Source of the DNA: Rhizomys pruinosus
Taxonomy: Eukaryota; Chordata; Mammalia; Rodentia; Spalacidae
Direction of reading: 5' to 3'
DNA: 64,000 nucleotides
Assembly: GCA_009823505.1 (NCBI GenBank)
Contig: VZQC01006876.1
Coordinates: 5,237,713 to 5,301,712, forward strand
Shown here: positions 45,650 to 57,330 of the stretch, one piece after another
Layout: each line of letters begins with the position of its first letter
Numbering within the stretch: the first letter of the stretch is position 1
Translations under genes and position numbers: made by a program
The notes under the pieces: model-generated
What the model was told of the DNA's origin: nothing
Seen by the model: the letters and a program-made list of their open reading frames with translations, nothing else
Databases searched by the model: none

Positions 45650-46840
45650 TTAGTTTCTTTTCCTAGGTGTTTGAGGATTGTTGCTCCTCTCTTCTGCCCT
45701 TTGAATTGCTTCAAGTATTTTATGAAGAGTTGGTTTTCCAGACATGTATTCCATCATCTTGTTTATGTCATGGAAGATTTTTCTCTCTCCTTCAAGTATA
45801 GTCGACATTTTTGCTGGGTAAAGTATTCTGGGTTGGCATCCATAGTCCCTTAACACAGGGAATGCTTTGCTCCATGTTCTTCTTGCTTTCATGGTTTGAG
45901 GCGAGAAGTCAGTTGTAATTCTGATGGGTTTCCCTTTGTATGTGACTTGTTTTTCTTTTGTGGCCCTCAGAATTTTGTCTTTGTTTTGGGCATCTAGCAT
46001 TTTAACTATGATATGGCGTGGGGTGTTTCTTTTCTGATCTTGTCTATTTGGGGTCCTATGTGCTTCTTGTATTTGTATGGGCTTGTCTATTTTTAGTTTG
46101 GGGAAATTTTCATCTATTATTCTGTTGAAGATCTGATCAATACTATTCTCTTGAGATTCTTCTCCTTCCTCTATTCCTATGATGCGGAGGTTTGGTCTTT
46201 TCATAGTGTCCCATATTTCCTGGTTGTTCCACTTTTGTGTATTTTTAAATTTTTCATAATCTTTATTTGAGCTTTTTAATTGCTCTGTGTTATCTTCCAG
46301 GTCTGATATTCTTTGTTCTGCTTCCTCCATTCTACTTCTGAGGCTTTTTCCTTTTCTTTCTTCTTGATTGACTGAGTGTTCTAATTCCTTTTTTGTTTCC
46401 TCCTGTGTTTTCTTTAGTACCTCCATTTCCTTTTTGAGCTTCTCAATCTCTTCTTTGTGCTTCTCAATCTCTTCTTGGTGCTCCTTTCTTCTTTGGTTGG
46501 CTTCCTTTTTCAGTGTTTCTACTTCCATTCGGAGTTTGTTTTTTTCTCCCTCTAGTTCTTTCTGGAGTTTGTCAGTCAGTTCCTTTAGTTCTTTCCAAAG
46601 TTTGTCATTGTATCCCTCTAGGTCCTTTTTGAGTTTTTCATTCTCTATCTTTAGTTCTCTGACTTCCTCTTTATGTTCTTTAATTTCTCTGCATAGGTCT
46701 GCAATTATTCCTCTAAGATTTGTTCCTTGGGTCTCCTCCAAGGGGTTCCCATTGTAGCTATCTCCTACAGGTTTGGTAGAGCTTCGTGCAGGATTATACT
46801 GTGCCTTTCCCATGTTGTCCCTTTGTCGTGTCCCTGCCAT
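45650..46840 (-). CDS. L1 ORF1 protein, open
   Basis: A 396-codon uninterrupted frame for the L1 RNA-binding chaperone, which trimerises and coats L1 RNA in cytoplasmic particles. Residues about 46-200 form a long coiled coil rich in E/K/L heptads. Residues about 215-305 match the RRM (RPNLRIIGIEE, EAHRTPNRQDQKR, RHIIVK) and 310-375 the C-terminal domain (MKARRTWSKAF, CQPRILYPAK). The RNA-binding arginines of these motifs are present. It is longer than the human (338) or mouse (about 357-371) protein, mainly in the coiled coil, which includes a 7-residue tandem repeat. The downstream ORF2 is dead, so this frame is a relic that happens to be intact. Confidence 0.95.
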   Translation of the reverse strand: MAGTRQRDNMGKAQYNPARSSTKPVGDSYNGNPLEETQGTNLRGIIADLCREIKEHKEEVRELKIENEKLKKDLEGYNDKLWKELKELTDKLQKELEGEKNKLRMEVETLKKEANQRRKEHQEEIEKHKEEIEKLKKEMEVLKKTQEETKKELEHSVNQEERKGKSLRSRMEEAEQRISDLEDNTEQLKSSNKDYEKFKNTQKWNNQEIWDTMKRPNLRIIGIEEGEESQENSIDQIFNRIIDENFPKLKIDKPIQIQEAHRTPNRQDQKRNTPRHIIVKMLDAQNKDKILRATKEKQVTYKGKPIRITTDFSPQTMKARRTWSKAFPVLRDYGCQPRILYPAKMSTILEGERKIFHDINKMMEYMSGKPTLHKILEAIQRAEERSNNPQTPRKRN

Positions 46841-47197
46841 GTGGGCTTCCCTTTTGTAGTTCAGATCACAAATACCCTTTCACTATGTTAGCAGATGGTT
46901 TTGCTTTCCTCCTTCAGATACTTTTATTTTTCCTTTCCTCCTCCCTGTTTATGGAGTATTGACTTGTCTAGTTTTCAGTTTTGTTTATATATTGGGTATT
47001 GGAAGCCAAATCACTCTTCTCTTCTTGTTCTGAAGGTTCTCCAAAAAAAAAGACCACTTGGATTCTCACCGACCTCTGGCAGTGGTTCGGAGGGATATAT
47101 GCCTGACCTAACCCACACCCCAGCAGCCCGCACATAGGTGCAGATCCACTGACCCAAATCCGCCGACCCTCTCGCCCCGGCACCAAAGGTGAAGGGC
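46841..47197 (-). promoter_or_regulatory. L1 5' UTR, presumed internal promoter
   Basis: 357 bp between the target duplication and the ORF1 start. The outermost part (about 47085-47197) is GC-rich with several CpGs (CTCGCCCCGGCACC on plus), as expected for an L1 promoter, while the part next to ORF1 is A-rich on the sense strand. No tandem monomers like those of mouse L1 are seen. Confidence 0.6.
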
Positions 47198-47460
47198 CTA
47201 CAATCCTCAATTTCATACAAAGCAAACATTACCATTAATACCTTTTAAATGAGTGAATGTTGCTGTAAGACCTTTATGAATTTGATTGATAACAGAAATT
47301 CATGATATTTTAATCTAGAACTGAAATATAGATATCCTCCCTCAATTGACGACAAATTCCTATTATGAAAATCATTCCTAAACCCAGGGGGTAAAATGTA
47401 GAATATAATTTCATAGTTGTAGTTCCAATGGGTCTTATACACTTCCAAACAGTGTATTTA

Positions 47461-47766
47461 TTTTTTAAATATTTTTATTTTATTGAATTTATCCAAATTT
47501 TGCATCATATATTTTGATCATATTTAGACAGGCCTCCCTTATATGCACAACTCTTATATCCTCCACAGTAGATTTCATATACTCTGTCAAGTCAAATTTT
47601 GTCTCCAAATGTCCTTCTGGGTAGGTCTATACACTGGAACTTGATAACATATTCAGTGTCATACCCTTAAAAAAAAGCCAATTCTCATTTCCTTGCTCTT
47701 ATTGGGCCCTCAGCTAAGACTGAAGCTTCTTATATTTTTACCCACTTATATTCTGAGAATTTCATC
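47461..47766 (-). mobile_element. Old Lx-type L1 3' UTR, left part
   Basis: Antisense: ATTTTGATCATATTTAGAC near the tail, then TATACACTGGAACTTGAT, CAGCTAAGACTGAAGC. It is split by a younger L1 and resumes at 49216. Confidence 0.75.
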
Positions 47767-47780
47767 TAATTTGAATTTCT

Positions 47781-49201
47781 TTTTTTTTCTTTTTATTGAT
47801 GCTTTGTGTATTTCATACATCATTTTCCAATTCAGTTCAGGCATATATCCCCTTCCCTTCCCCCCACCCCACCCCTACCCATCCCAGATCATGCATTCTG
47901 CCATAACTTTTCTGCATCTTTCTCTGCTTTTTTGTTTTATTTTGTTTTCATTTATTTTAACAATAAGTGATGATTTGTGAGTACAAGCATCCTTCATATA
48001 AAGCCAATTTGCGTGCAGTTGTGCCCAAACCCACACAGCTCATGGGTCCCACCATCCAGCAGGGGGGGCTTGCATATTCAATCTATTTGATCAAATGAGT
48101 GTCCAGTCTATATTGTTGTAGTTTCCCCATTCACCCCAATTGCAGCCCTTACATTCTACCACGCCTCCTCTTCCGCAGATAGTTCCCTAGGCTTAGAAAA
48201 GGGGCACAGGTGGATGAGAAGCAAAACAGTCTACTTTCTCTGGAGCTGTTGTCTTGGTCTCTATCAATTCTGGCTGTTTTCTTTCATGGGCTGCCAGCTT
48301 GTCCAGGCATAACCTTTCAATCCTATTAATGAAGCACATGCAATTAGATATATAGGTAAACAGTATAATATATAGCCTTTCGATCCTACTAATGAAGCAC
48401 AAGCAATTAGATATATAGGTATTTAAACATCACTAATTGTTATGATATGTTACTTAGGTATAGACACAGATGTTTGGATGGTATGTTAATCCATGAATTA
48501 CATTTTCTTCTGTTAAGTATGACAGGGTCTTCGTGTGGTTTATAACATCTCCTAACCATTAGAGGATGCAAGCTTGTGGCATCAGCCATGGGTTACTCCT
48601 CCAAGGAGAGAGCTGATAGGCAATTAAATTTGGGATATACAGACATATGGCTGCCACTGCTGCACAGTATTTCCAGGCAGGTGAGGTGTAGCTGGTGCTG
48701 ATGGAGGAGTCTTGCTTGACTCAAGGAGACCTATATTTGCTTTATTGGTTTAGTGGCCTTTGGGTAACACTCTCTGGAATTCCAGAGACCACCCATATGC
48801 TTGCAAGTGCATTCTCCATACATCTTTCCCATGTTTATATCAGGTCTTCAACAGCACGGCCTTATCGCCTCTCTTCCTGCAGATATCCCAGATAGCAATC
48901 TCTTTCACCTGTAGGATGATTTAATTTAAAAATAAAGTTTGTTTCCCAAGTTAATCACATACAGTAACCCAAAACAACATGGGTGAACTTGATGAAATCT
49001 GTGCCTTGATTCCACCCTATAGGTATATATAATACAACTGCTTTTTTGAGACTCATCGGTCAAAAATAAAAACCTAAAATAAAAAAAGAGGGGATATAGA
49101 TAGATACGAAAACTTTTTGTCAAAAAACCTTGCAATCCAAATCTTAAAACTAACTGTGGGAAAGGATTTGTATGTTCCAACAAGCCAGAGTATCACCAAC
49201 T
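47781..49201 (-). mobile_element. 5'-inverted (twin-primed) L1, nested
   Basis: 47781-48896 is antisense long-type L1 3' UTR. 48897-49201 is further-upstream 3' UTR sequence in the opposite orientation (AAGTTAATCACATACAG, TTTCATCAAG complement order). Compared with the full-length copy, about 550 bp between the two parts is lost. Perfect 14-bp duplication TAATTTGAATTTCT at 47767-47780 and 49202-49215. It sits in an older Lx L1 3' UTR. Confidence 0.95.
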
Positions 49202-49215
49202 TAATTTGAATTTCT

Positions 49216-49891
49216 ATAGGCCTTGTTCATTTTCTTACCATTGTTATGAGTTCATATGAATAACTTACCAGCTGTCTGGTAAACTCTGTTTCCTCATGGT
49301 CATACAAAAATCTCTGTTTCTTCTAATCTTTCCACACCTTCTTCCACATTGGTTCCTGAGCCTTGGGTGGCAGAGGTTGGATAAAGGTGTCCTATTCAAG
49401 GATACATATTCAACTGTCTCTTATTCTCTGCCCTTTGGCCAGTTGTAGCTCTCTGGGTTAATCACCATCTATTGAATGAGGAGCCTTCACTAATGAAAGT
49501 TGAGAGGTGCATCAATATTCTTTCCATTCCTTGTTCTGCCCTGTTCTCTGAACCTTAGGTGTAGAAGTTGTGTTGTGGATGTCTCACTTTGGATGGAAAC
49601 CTCACAGATACTTATTCTCTGTATTTAGCCAGTTGTAGAACATTGTAACTGTCTTGATTTATTGCAAAAATAAGTTTCTTTGATGAGTGATGAGAAGTAA
49701 AGTTTATTGTAATCATAAGTATTTAGAGAATACTAGAGATGTAACAAGAGTTGGTTGTCCTCTTGGGTCAATGCCATCTCTAGCCAGGTGTATTACATTA
49801 TGTTTACATGAGAACCCTTCCACTGAGTGGTCCTTCAATTCAGTTAGACTGTTGTTGATTATCTTCAAGATAGAAGTGCTACTAATACTAT

Positions 49892-49938
<47 letters not shown>

Positions 49939-50420
49939 TTACTACTACTGCATCAGTAGACATTATTTGCTGGGCTAAACATTATTGTACTTCATAAATA
50001 ATATAGTTAAGTAGGGACATGCATTGGTTTTTACCCTTGACAATTTGCATATTAATATCTGTTACTATGAGACCTAGTCTTCAGAGAAGGGGTTTACAGA
50101 TCAACTCCACCTTGATTTTTCCAGTTTCTGTGTCTGACCTGTATTCTATTTAGAATGGTCTTATATTCAACTTCTGGGAGACAATCGAGCAGTGAGGCAA
50201 TAGTCTGTGATATTTTCGTGTTCTCTCCACTACCCTGACCAACAAGTACATGGGAGTTTTCCTTTGTCTAACAGTGTATTTATTGTATTATAGCCTTTGG
50301 TTATATTCATGTACACACAGTCATATTCTAGCCGGCCTCTTTAGAATTACACTCTGCTTGTCATTTTGGGGATCAAACCTTACACATTCTAGGCATCATT
50401 TTCATCATTTAAGGAGCCCT
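49216..50420 (-). mobile_element. Old Lx-type L1 3' UTR, right part
   Basis: Continues 47461-47766: GAGTTCATATGAATAAC, TTCCTGAGCCTTGGG, CAACTGTCTCTTATTCTC, TTGGCCAGTTGTAG and further landmarks to about 50420. Contains a (TAC)n microsatellite. Confidence 0.7.
49879..49950. repeat. (TAC)n microsatellite
   Basis: ACT/TAC trinucleotide array, the source of the poly-Leu open frame at 49687-49959. Confidence 0.97.
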
Positions 50421-50928
50421 CTTTGGTAAGTATCTTTAAGAAAGCCCCAAAGATGCTGAATCACTTACCCTTGCCTCATTTCTAGTCCACAGGAAATATG
50501 CACATACTTTTTTTTTTTTTTCCTGAAAGTCTGGGACAATTGAGCAATTCCCTTCTGTGGCACCTCAATCTATTAGTGCTGTCACACTCCCTCACTTCAA
50601 GTATCTATAGACATAAACCTCTCAAATTAGTCCTAAAGCTTCTCTTCTATAAAACTCTTTAATTCCTTTCTATTTATATGATAATATGTGAGCAAATGGT
50701 CACAGGATTCTCCCAAAACCAACCCTTGTAATACCTATACACTTTTTCTAGTATCTCCTAATGGAATGCAAATTAAATTGACCCTAATTAGTCTGCATTT
50801 GGATTTTTAAATCTTTAGTTAGGATGAGATTCAACTGATTCTATTTTTGCCATCTTTAAAAAAATACTTTTGCATTCAACATGCTGAAATCCACAGAAGC
50901 TGTTTTTAAAACTTAGGTGACTCTTTTT
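50421..50928. other. No identified feature
   Basis: Unassigned, with a T-run at 50507-50521. Confidence 0.45.
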
Positions 50929-50935
50929 CTCTTTT

Positions 50936-50990
<55 letters not shown>

Positions 50991-51060
50991 CTTTCTTTCT
51001 TTCTTTCTTTCTTTGTTTCTTCCTTCCTTCCTTCCTTCCTTCCTTTCTTTCTTTTTCTTT
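50929..51060. repeat. (CTTT)n/(CCTT)n microsatellite
   Basis: Array of about 130 bp changing from CTTT to CCTT units near 51019-51042. Confidence 0.97.
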
Positions 51061-51062
51061 TT

Positions 51063-51757
51063 TTACGTAGCATTAAACTCACCTATTTCAAGTGTGAAAT
51101 TCAATGATTTTTAGTAACTACTACATGGTCCACCATCACCACATATTAGTTTTAGAATGTTTTCATCTCCTTAATTAAATCTGTCATGCCCACTTAAATT
51201 TAAGGTTTCTTCTTACTTCTAGGCCAAGGTAGAAGCTATTTACACTCATTATAAATTCGATCTCTGGAAATATCATATAAGTAGAGTTACACAATATGTT
51301 GTTCTTGTGTCGATTTTCTGGTGTTTGAACTCATCCGTAATATAGTATGTCAGGCAGTAGGTATTTCTCCCTTATTGTTTATAGTAGTTAATATTATGGA
51401 TATATACTGCATTTTATCAATATTCATTACGTGATGGATGTTTAAGTTGGCTCAAAGTTTATGCTACATTGAAAAATGCTGCTATGAATGGTAATGTGGA
51501 AGTTTCAATCTAAACATGTTTTCACTTTTCCTGTTCATATGCTTTGGAGTGAAATGTCAATCTCCTGTGTTAGTTTCACATTGAACTTCTTGTAAACTAG
51601 TGTGTCTGTGATATTTCCAAACCTATTAACAATGTATTTAGGTTCTTGTTTCTATATATTTGATCAATCCTTGTTACTGCCTATCATTTGGTTTTATTAT
51701 AACCACCTTAGACATCTGAAATGAGCTCCTCTTCTGCTCCTGATTTATGCTTACTTT
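51063..51757 (-). mobile_element. Ancient mammal-wide L1M, left part
   Basis: Antisense landmarks of eutherian L1M ORF2/3' UTR: AGTGTGAAATTCAATGATTTT, ACCATCACCACATATTAG, TCTGGAAATATCATATAAG and AATGCTGCTATGAATGG. It resumes at 57130 right of a young L1. Confidence 0.75.
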
Positions 51758-51774
51758 AAAAAGTTACAGTGTTA

Positions 51775-54700
51775 ATCCATGAATTACATTTTCTTCTGTT
51801 AAGTATGACAGGGTCTTCGTGTGGTTTATAACATCTCCTAACCATTAGAGGATGTAAGCTTGTGGCATCAGCTGTGGGTTATTCTTCCAAGGAGAGAGCT
51901 AATAGCCACTGCTGCACAGTATTTCCAGGCAGATGAGGTGTAGCTGGTGCTTGACTCAAGGAGACCTATATTTGCTTCATTGGTTTAGCGGCCTTTAGTA
52001 ACACTCTCTGGCATTCCAGAGACCATCTGTATACTTGCAAGTACAGTCTCCATACATCTTTCCCATGTTTATATCAGGTCTTCAACAGCAGGGCCTTATC
52101 GCCTCTCTTCCTGCAGATATCCCAGTTTGGAGGCAAGGAGCCTTTACCTTTTGTGGGGGCTTGGATCCCCTGGCCAACATCTCCTTGGTAGAATAATCCA
52201 TTGTTGATGTCAGAGCTCCTGTATTAATATATTTTGCTTAAGTGCATAGCTTAAGGAGACTTTAGCATTATATTTGGTTCTGAATAGAGAATAATCCTTT
52301 TCACAGTTTCTATGTCCATTAGTCAATTAAAGAAGGCAGTTTTACCGATTTTACAAGAGAATACCTCTATAACAGCTGGCTCCAATCTACAGCTGGAGAA
52401 CGACCTCATCATCATCATATTTCTCCTTATTCTATGGGGGGGAGATAAGAAAGTCTCTTGTATTAAAACCTTTGCAGCACCTAGAAGATAAGCTTCATTA
52501 GGATTCATTAAAAATCGTTGTTACAAGTAGGATCCAGAGAGGGGCCTGATGTCTGTAGCAATCTGAGACATTTCTTCCCTTCAATGCCCAGAGGATTCCA
52601 TCCTTCTGCTGGCACTTTCTGGTACATCCTACTCACTGCAAAGCCGCATTTTCTTTCTCAGCCATTAAATTGGTGATACTCTGGCCTGTTGGAACATACA
52701 AATCCTTTCCCATAGTTAGTTTTAAGATTTGGATTGCAAGGTTTTTTGACAAAAAGTTTTCATATCTATCTATATCCCCCTTTTTAAATTTTAGGTTTTT
52801 ATTTTTGACCCATGAGTCTCACAAAAAGCAAATATATACCTATCGGGTGGAGTCAAGGCACAGATTTCATCAAGTTCACCCATGCTGTTTTGGGTTACTG
52901 TATGTGATTAACTTGGGAAACAAACTTTATTTTTAAATTAAATCATCCTATAGGTGAAAGAGATTGCTGCCAGGTGATACTATAGGACAGCAAAATTATA
53001 GAGAACATTTGTTTATACCCATCCCAAAGTAATTGTTATACAGCTTTTAATTAAAGCTAATGTGGACAACAGCAATTTATATCACCAATTAACTCAGATG
53101 CATTACCTTTTTTATCAGCCTTTAAACCAATGTTGTTTAATATGCACATATTTGCTTTTACTAAGTCCTAAAACACCTTGTATCCTGTAGACAGAGTCTG
53201 GGCAAAACTGGATACTTGTTGAACTCACGTCAATTAAAGATGCACCAATTGAATATACACCCTTGTCCCTCTCCCACCCCTCCCACCCTTCCCGAGTCAC
53301 CATTTCAGTCAGTTTTCTGATGCAATCTTTCTGTTGTTGTTCTTTTAATATGCATCCCTCTCCACAAGAAATATTTATAACTGGGTTATTGGTACTAGCA
53401 TCCACATATGAGAGATACCATTTGTCGTTTGTTTTTCTGGGACTGTGTTACTTCACTTAACATGATGTCTTCTAGCTCCATCCATTTACCTGCAAAGTTC
53501 ATGATGTTGTCTTTCTTTACTGCTGCATAGAATTCCATTGTGTACATGTACCACATTTTCTCTATCCACTCGTCAGTTGAGGGGCATTTGGGTTGATTCC
53601 AGTTTTTTGCTATTGTGAACAGAGCGGCAATAAATATAGCTGTGCATGTATCTCTGCAGTAAGATGAGTCTTGTGGGTATATACCCAGGAGTGGTATGAC
53701 TGGGTCAAATGGCAGGATCATTTTGAGTCTTCTAAGGGTTCTCCACACTGTTTTCCATAGTGGCTGCACAAGTTTACATTCCCACCAGCAATGGATGAGT
53801 GTTCCCCTTTCCCCACACCCTCTCCAGCACTTGGCATCATTTGTTTTCTTGATCCTAGCCAGTCTTACTGGAGTAAGGTGGTATCTTAAGGTGGTTTTAA
53901 TTTGCATTTCCTTAATTATTAGTGATGTTGAACACTTCTTAAGGTGTTTCTCAGCCATCTCTAATTCCTCCTCTGTGAAGTCTCTGTTCAGATCTTTGCT
54001 CCATCTTCTGAGTGATTCATTTGTTTTCTTTCTTCTTTGTTTTTTGAGTAGCTTGTATACTCTGGAGATTAATGCTTTGTCAGATGTATCTGCTGTGAAG
54101 GTTTCCTCCCATTCTGTGGGTTTTCTCTTCACTTCCTTTATTGTTTCCTTTGATGTACAGAAGCTTTTGAGTTTAATGAGGTCCCATTTGTCAATTGATG
54201 ACCTTACTTCTTGTGCAGCTGCTGTCTGATTTAAGAAGTCTTTTCCTACACCTACGTCTTGTAGTCTGCTGCCAAGTTTCTCTTCTATCACCTCCAGAGT
54301 TTTGGATTTCACGTTGAGGTCTTTGATCCATTTGGAATTGACTTTTGTACAGGGTGAGAGGTAGGGGTTTAATTTCATTCTTCTACAGGTGGTGATCCAG
54401 TTTTGCCAACACCACTTGTTGAAGATGCTGTCTTTCCTCCAATGTGTCTTCTTGGCCTCCTTATCAAATATGAGATGGCTGAAATTGTATGTGCTCAGGT
54501 TTGGATCTTCAATTTTGTTCCATTGGTCAACTGGTCTGTTTTTGTGCCAGTACCAAGCTGTTTTTATGACTATAGCCCTGTAGTATAGTTTGATGTCTGG
54601 TATAGCGATCCCCCCTGTATTGCTCTTTTCGCCCAGAGTTGCTTTGGCTATTCGGGGTCTTTTGTTTTTCCAAATGAAATTGAGGATTCTTTTTTCCAAA

Positions 54701-57112
54701 CCTGTGAAGAAGCTCTTGGGGATTTTGATTGGGATTGCATTAAATCTGTATACAAGTTTAGGTAGAATGGACATTTTTACTATATTTATTTTCCCAATCC
54801 ATGAGCATGGGAGGTTTGTCCATCTTCTGATGTCTTCCTCAATTTCCTTTTTCAGGGGTTTAAAATTTTTGTTGTAGAGATCCTTGGTGTCTTTGGTTAG
54901 GTTTGTTCCTAGGTATTTTATTGTTTTTGAGGCTATTGTGAGTGGGAAGGTCTCCTTGTAGTCCTTCTTCAGTTGCTTGTTGTTGGTGTAAAGAAAGGCT
55001 ACTGATTTTTCTAGATTTATTTTGTATCCTGCCACTTTACCAAAGCTCTTAATCATTTCTAGGAGTTTTCTGGTGGAGTTCTTAGCATCCCTTAGGTAGA
55101 CAATCATATCATCAGCAAAAAGGGATAGCTTGATTTCCTCTTTTCCAATTAGAACTCCTTTAATTTCCTTTTCTTGCCTTATTGCCCTTGCAAGGGTTTC
55201 CAGCACTATATTGAAGAGGAGTGGTGACAGGGGGCAGCCTTGCCGAGTTCCTACCTTCAAGGGGAATGCTTCTGTCATTTCCCCATTTAGGATGATATTG
55301 GCTGTGGGTTTCCTGTATATGGCTTTGATTACATTGAGGAATGATCCCTCTAGGCCAATTCCCTCCAGGACTTTAAACATGAAAGGATGCTGGATTTTGT
55401 CAAAGGCTTTCTCCGCATCAATTGAAATGATGGTGTGGTTTTTGTCCTTCAGTCCATTGATATGTTTGATGATGTTTATTGATTTTCGTATGTTGAACCA
55501 TCCCTGCATCTCTGGTATGAATCCAACTTGGTCATGGTGGATGATTTTCTTGATGTGAGTCTGTATGCGATTTGCCAGAATCCTGTTTAGAATTTTGGCA
55601 TCTGTGTTCATTAGGGAGATGGGTCTATAGTTCTCCTTTTTGGTTGTATCTTTCCCTGGTTTTGGTAGTAGCGTAATGCTGGCCTCATAGAAGGATTCTG
55701 GGAGAAGTCCCTCCGTTTGTATCCTTCTAAACAATTTAAGTAGTAATGGTTGTATGTCTTTTCGAAATATTTTATAAAATTCTGCCGTGAAACCATCCGG
55801 GCCTGGGCATTTTTTGGTTGGGAGGCTACTTATTACATCTTCGATTTCTTCCTGTACTATTGGTCTGTTTAGGCTGTCAATCTCTTCTTGGTTGAGCTTT
55901 GGTGATTCCCAGGATTTCAGATATTCATCCATTTCTTCTAGGTTTTCAAACTTAGTAGAGTATAAGTTTTTGAAGTAGTCCCGTATGATTGTCTGGATTT
56001 TTTCATTGTCTGTTGTGATGTTTCCCCTTTCATCACTGATTCTGTTGATTTGGAGTTGTTCCCTCTTTCTTTTGGTTAACTGGGCTAGAGGTCTGTCTAT
56101 CTTGTTTATTCTCTCAAAGAACCAGCTTTTGGATTCATTGATTTTTTGTATGGTTTTCTTTGTTTCTATTTCATTGATCTCTGCTCTGATTTTTGTTATT
56201 TCTTCTTGTCTGCTGCGTTTAGGGTTCATTTGTTGTTGTCTCTCAAGTATTTTTAGCTGGAGTGTTAGATCATTCACTTGTGCTTTTTTCTGTTTTTTTA
56301 ATGTAGGCACTTAGAGCTATAAACTATCCTCTTAGGACTGTTTTTAAAGTGTCCCATAAGTTTTTACCAACCAAACATCTGTGTCTATACCAAAGTAACC
56401 TACCATAACAATTAGTACTCTTTAAATACCTATATATCTAACTGCGTGTGCTTCATTAGTAGGATTGAAAGGCTATATATTATACTGTTTAAATACCTAT
56501 ATATCTAATTGCATGTGCTTCATTAGTAGGATCAAAAGGTTATGCCTGGATAAGCTGGCAGCCCATGAAAGAAAACAGCCAGAATGGACTAAAGACCAAG
56601 ACAACGGCTCCAGAGAAAGTAGACTGTTTTGCTTCTCATCCACCTGTGCCCCTTTCCTAAGCCTAGGGAACAATCTGCGGAAGAGGGGGCAGGGTAGAAT
56701 GTAAGGGCTCTGATTGTGGTGAATGTTGAAACTACAACAATATAGACTAGACACTCATTTGATCAACTTGATTGAACATACAAGCCCCCCCTTGCTGGAT
56801 GGTGGGACCCATGAGCTGTGTGGGTTTGGGCACAACTGCTTGTAAATTGTAAAAAACATCCTCCAAATACATGAAGGATGTTTGTACTCACAAATTATCA
56901 TTTATTTTTAAAAAAATAAAAACAAAACAAAACAAAAAAGCAGAGAAAGATGCAGAAAAGTTACGGCAGAATGCATGATCTGGGATGGGTAGGGGTGGTG
57001 TAGGGGGGAAGGGAAAGGGATATATGCCTGAACTGAATTGGAAAATGATGTATGAAATACACAAAGCATCAATAATAAAAAATAAAAATAAATAAAAAAT
57101 AAATAAAAAATT
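51775..57112 (+). mobile_element. 5.3-kb 5'-inverted (twin-primed) L1
   Basis: 51775-56364 is antisense L1 from about ORF2 codon 290 into the 3' UTR. 56365-57112 is sense L1 3' UTR with an A-rich tail. In the full-length copy the two parts are adjacent to within a few bases (break between the GGATTAACA and ACCATCC-type sequences). The whole is flanked by a 17-bp duplication AAAAAKTTACRGTGTTA (51758-51774 and 57113-57129, two differences). A single insertion by twin priming, with an unusually long inverted part, explains it better than two insertions. It split an ancient L1M. Confidence 0.92.
53395..56310 (-). CDS. L1 ORF2 C-terminal 971 codons, open (no endonuclease)
   Basis: A long frame in the inverted part of the L1. 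It lacks the endonuclease domain (first ~305 residues) and has the RT domain ([38 protein letters not shown] catalytic motif), the thumb, and the C-terminal zinc-knuckle-like [18 protein letters not shown] (C-X3-C-X7-H-X4-C) ending at the normal ORF2 stop. One A inserted near the start changes the frame there. The frame is antisense to its own element and has no L1 promoter. It is still open because the insertion is young. It is not a host gene. Confidence 0.93.
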   Translation of the reverse strand: MPTLKKQKKAQVNDLTLQLKILERQQQMNPKRSRQEEITKIRAEINEIETKKTIQKINESKSWFFERINKIDRPLAQLTKRKREQLQINRISDERGNITTDNEKIQTIIRDYFKNLYSTKFENLEEMDEYLKSWESPKLNQEEIDSLNRPIVQEEIEDVISSLPTKKCPGPDGFTAEFYKIFRKDIQPLLLKLFRRIQTEGLLPESFYEASITLLPKPGKDTTKKENYRPISLMNTDAKILNRILANRIQTHIKKIIHHDQVGFIPEMQGWFNIRKSINIIKHINGLKDKNHTIISIDAEKAFDKIQHPFMFKVLEGIGLEGSFLNVIKAIYRKPTANIILNGEMTEAFPLKVGTRQGCPLSPLLFNIVLETLARAIRQEKEIKGVLIGKEEIKLSLFADDMIVYLRDAKNSTRKLLEMIKSFGKVAGYKINLEKSVAFLYTNNKQLKKDYKETFPLTIASKTIKYLGTNLTKDTKDLYNKNFKPLKKEIEEDIRRWTNLPCSWIGKINIVKMSILPKLVYRFNAIPIKIPKSFFTGLEKRILNFIWKNKRPRIAKATLGEKSNTGGIAIPDIKLYYRAIVIKTAWYWHKNRPVDQWNKIEDPNLSTYNFSHLIFDKEAKKTHWRKDSIFNKWCWQNWITTCRRMKLNPYLSPCTKVNSKWIKDLNVKSKTLEVIEEKLGSRLQDVGVGKDFLNQTAAAQEVRSSIDKWDLIKLKSFCTSKETIKEVKRKPTEWEETFTADTSDKALISRVYKLLKKQRRKKTNESLRRWSKDLNRDFTEEELEMAEKHLKKCSTSLIIKEMQIKTTLRYHLTPVRLARIKKTNDAKCWRGCGERGTLIHCWWECKLVQPLWKTVWRTLRRLKMILPFDPVIPLLGIYPQDSSYCRDTCTAIFIAALFTIAKNWNQPKCPSTDEWIEKMWYMYTMEFYAAVKKDNIMNFAGKWMELEDIMLSEVTQSQKNKRQMVSLICGC

Positions 57113-57129
57113 AAAAATTTACGGTGTTA

Positions 57130-57330
57130 GGTAAAATTCCCCATGACCACAAGACATATGTTTCTTTTTTATTGGTCAAACACCTATTCATATTTTTCAA
57201 ACATATTTGGGTTATTCATCTTCTCATTGAGTTGTGGGTGGGGTTTTTTTTGTACATTTTAATTTAACATGTTTCAGCAGGCTTATGCTTCCCAAATATT
57301 TTCTCCCAATCTTTTCCTTTCCCTGAGCAG
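57130..57330 (-). mobile_element. Ancient L1M, right part
   Basis: GGTTATTCATCTTCTCATTG, GAGTTGTGGGTGG and CAAATATTTTCTCCCAATC continue the antisense L1M order from 51757. Confidence 0.6.

Larger units (their letters stand above)
39347..47197 (-). mobile_element. Full-length L1 (long 3' UTR)
   Basis: Complete minus-strand L1: 5' UTR, ORF1, ORF2, an unusually long 3' UTR and an A-tail at the left end. It is bounded by a 17-bp duplication CTACAATCYTYAATTTC (39330-39346 and 47198-47214, two C/T differences). ORF1 is open. ORF2 is disrupted by nonsense changes and frameshifts. This is the only full-length copy in the window and gives the reference structure for the young family. The mutated target duplication and the ORF2 decay indicate that it is not a current source element. 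Confidence 0.93.

Noticed and set aside
46368..46757. 129-codon plus-strand Ser/Phe-rich frame
   Set aside because: Antisense shadow of the L1 ORF1 coiled coil.
49687..49959. Poly-Leu C-terminus in an open frame
   Set aside because: Translation of the (TAC)n microsatellite in an old L1 3' UTR.
50917..51114. Low-complexity Phe/Ser/Leu frame
   Set aside because: Translation of the CTTT/CCTT microsatellite.
53696..54229. 177-codon plus-strand frame
   Set aside because: Antisense to L1 ORF2.
55130..55558. 142-codon plus-strand frame
   Set aside because: Antisense to L1 ORF2 RT region.
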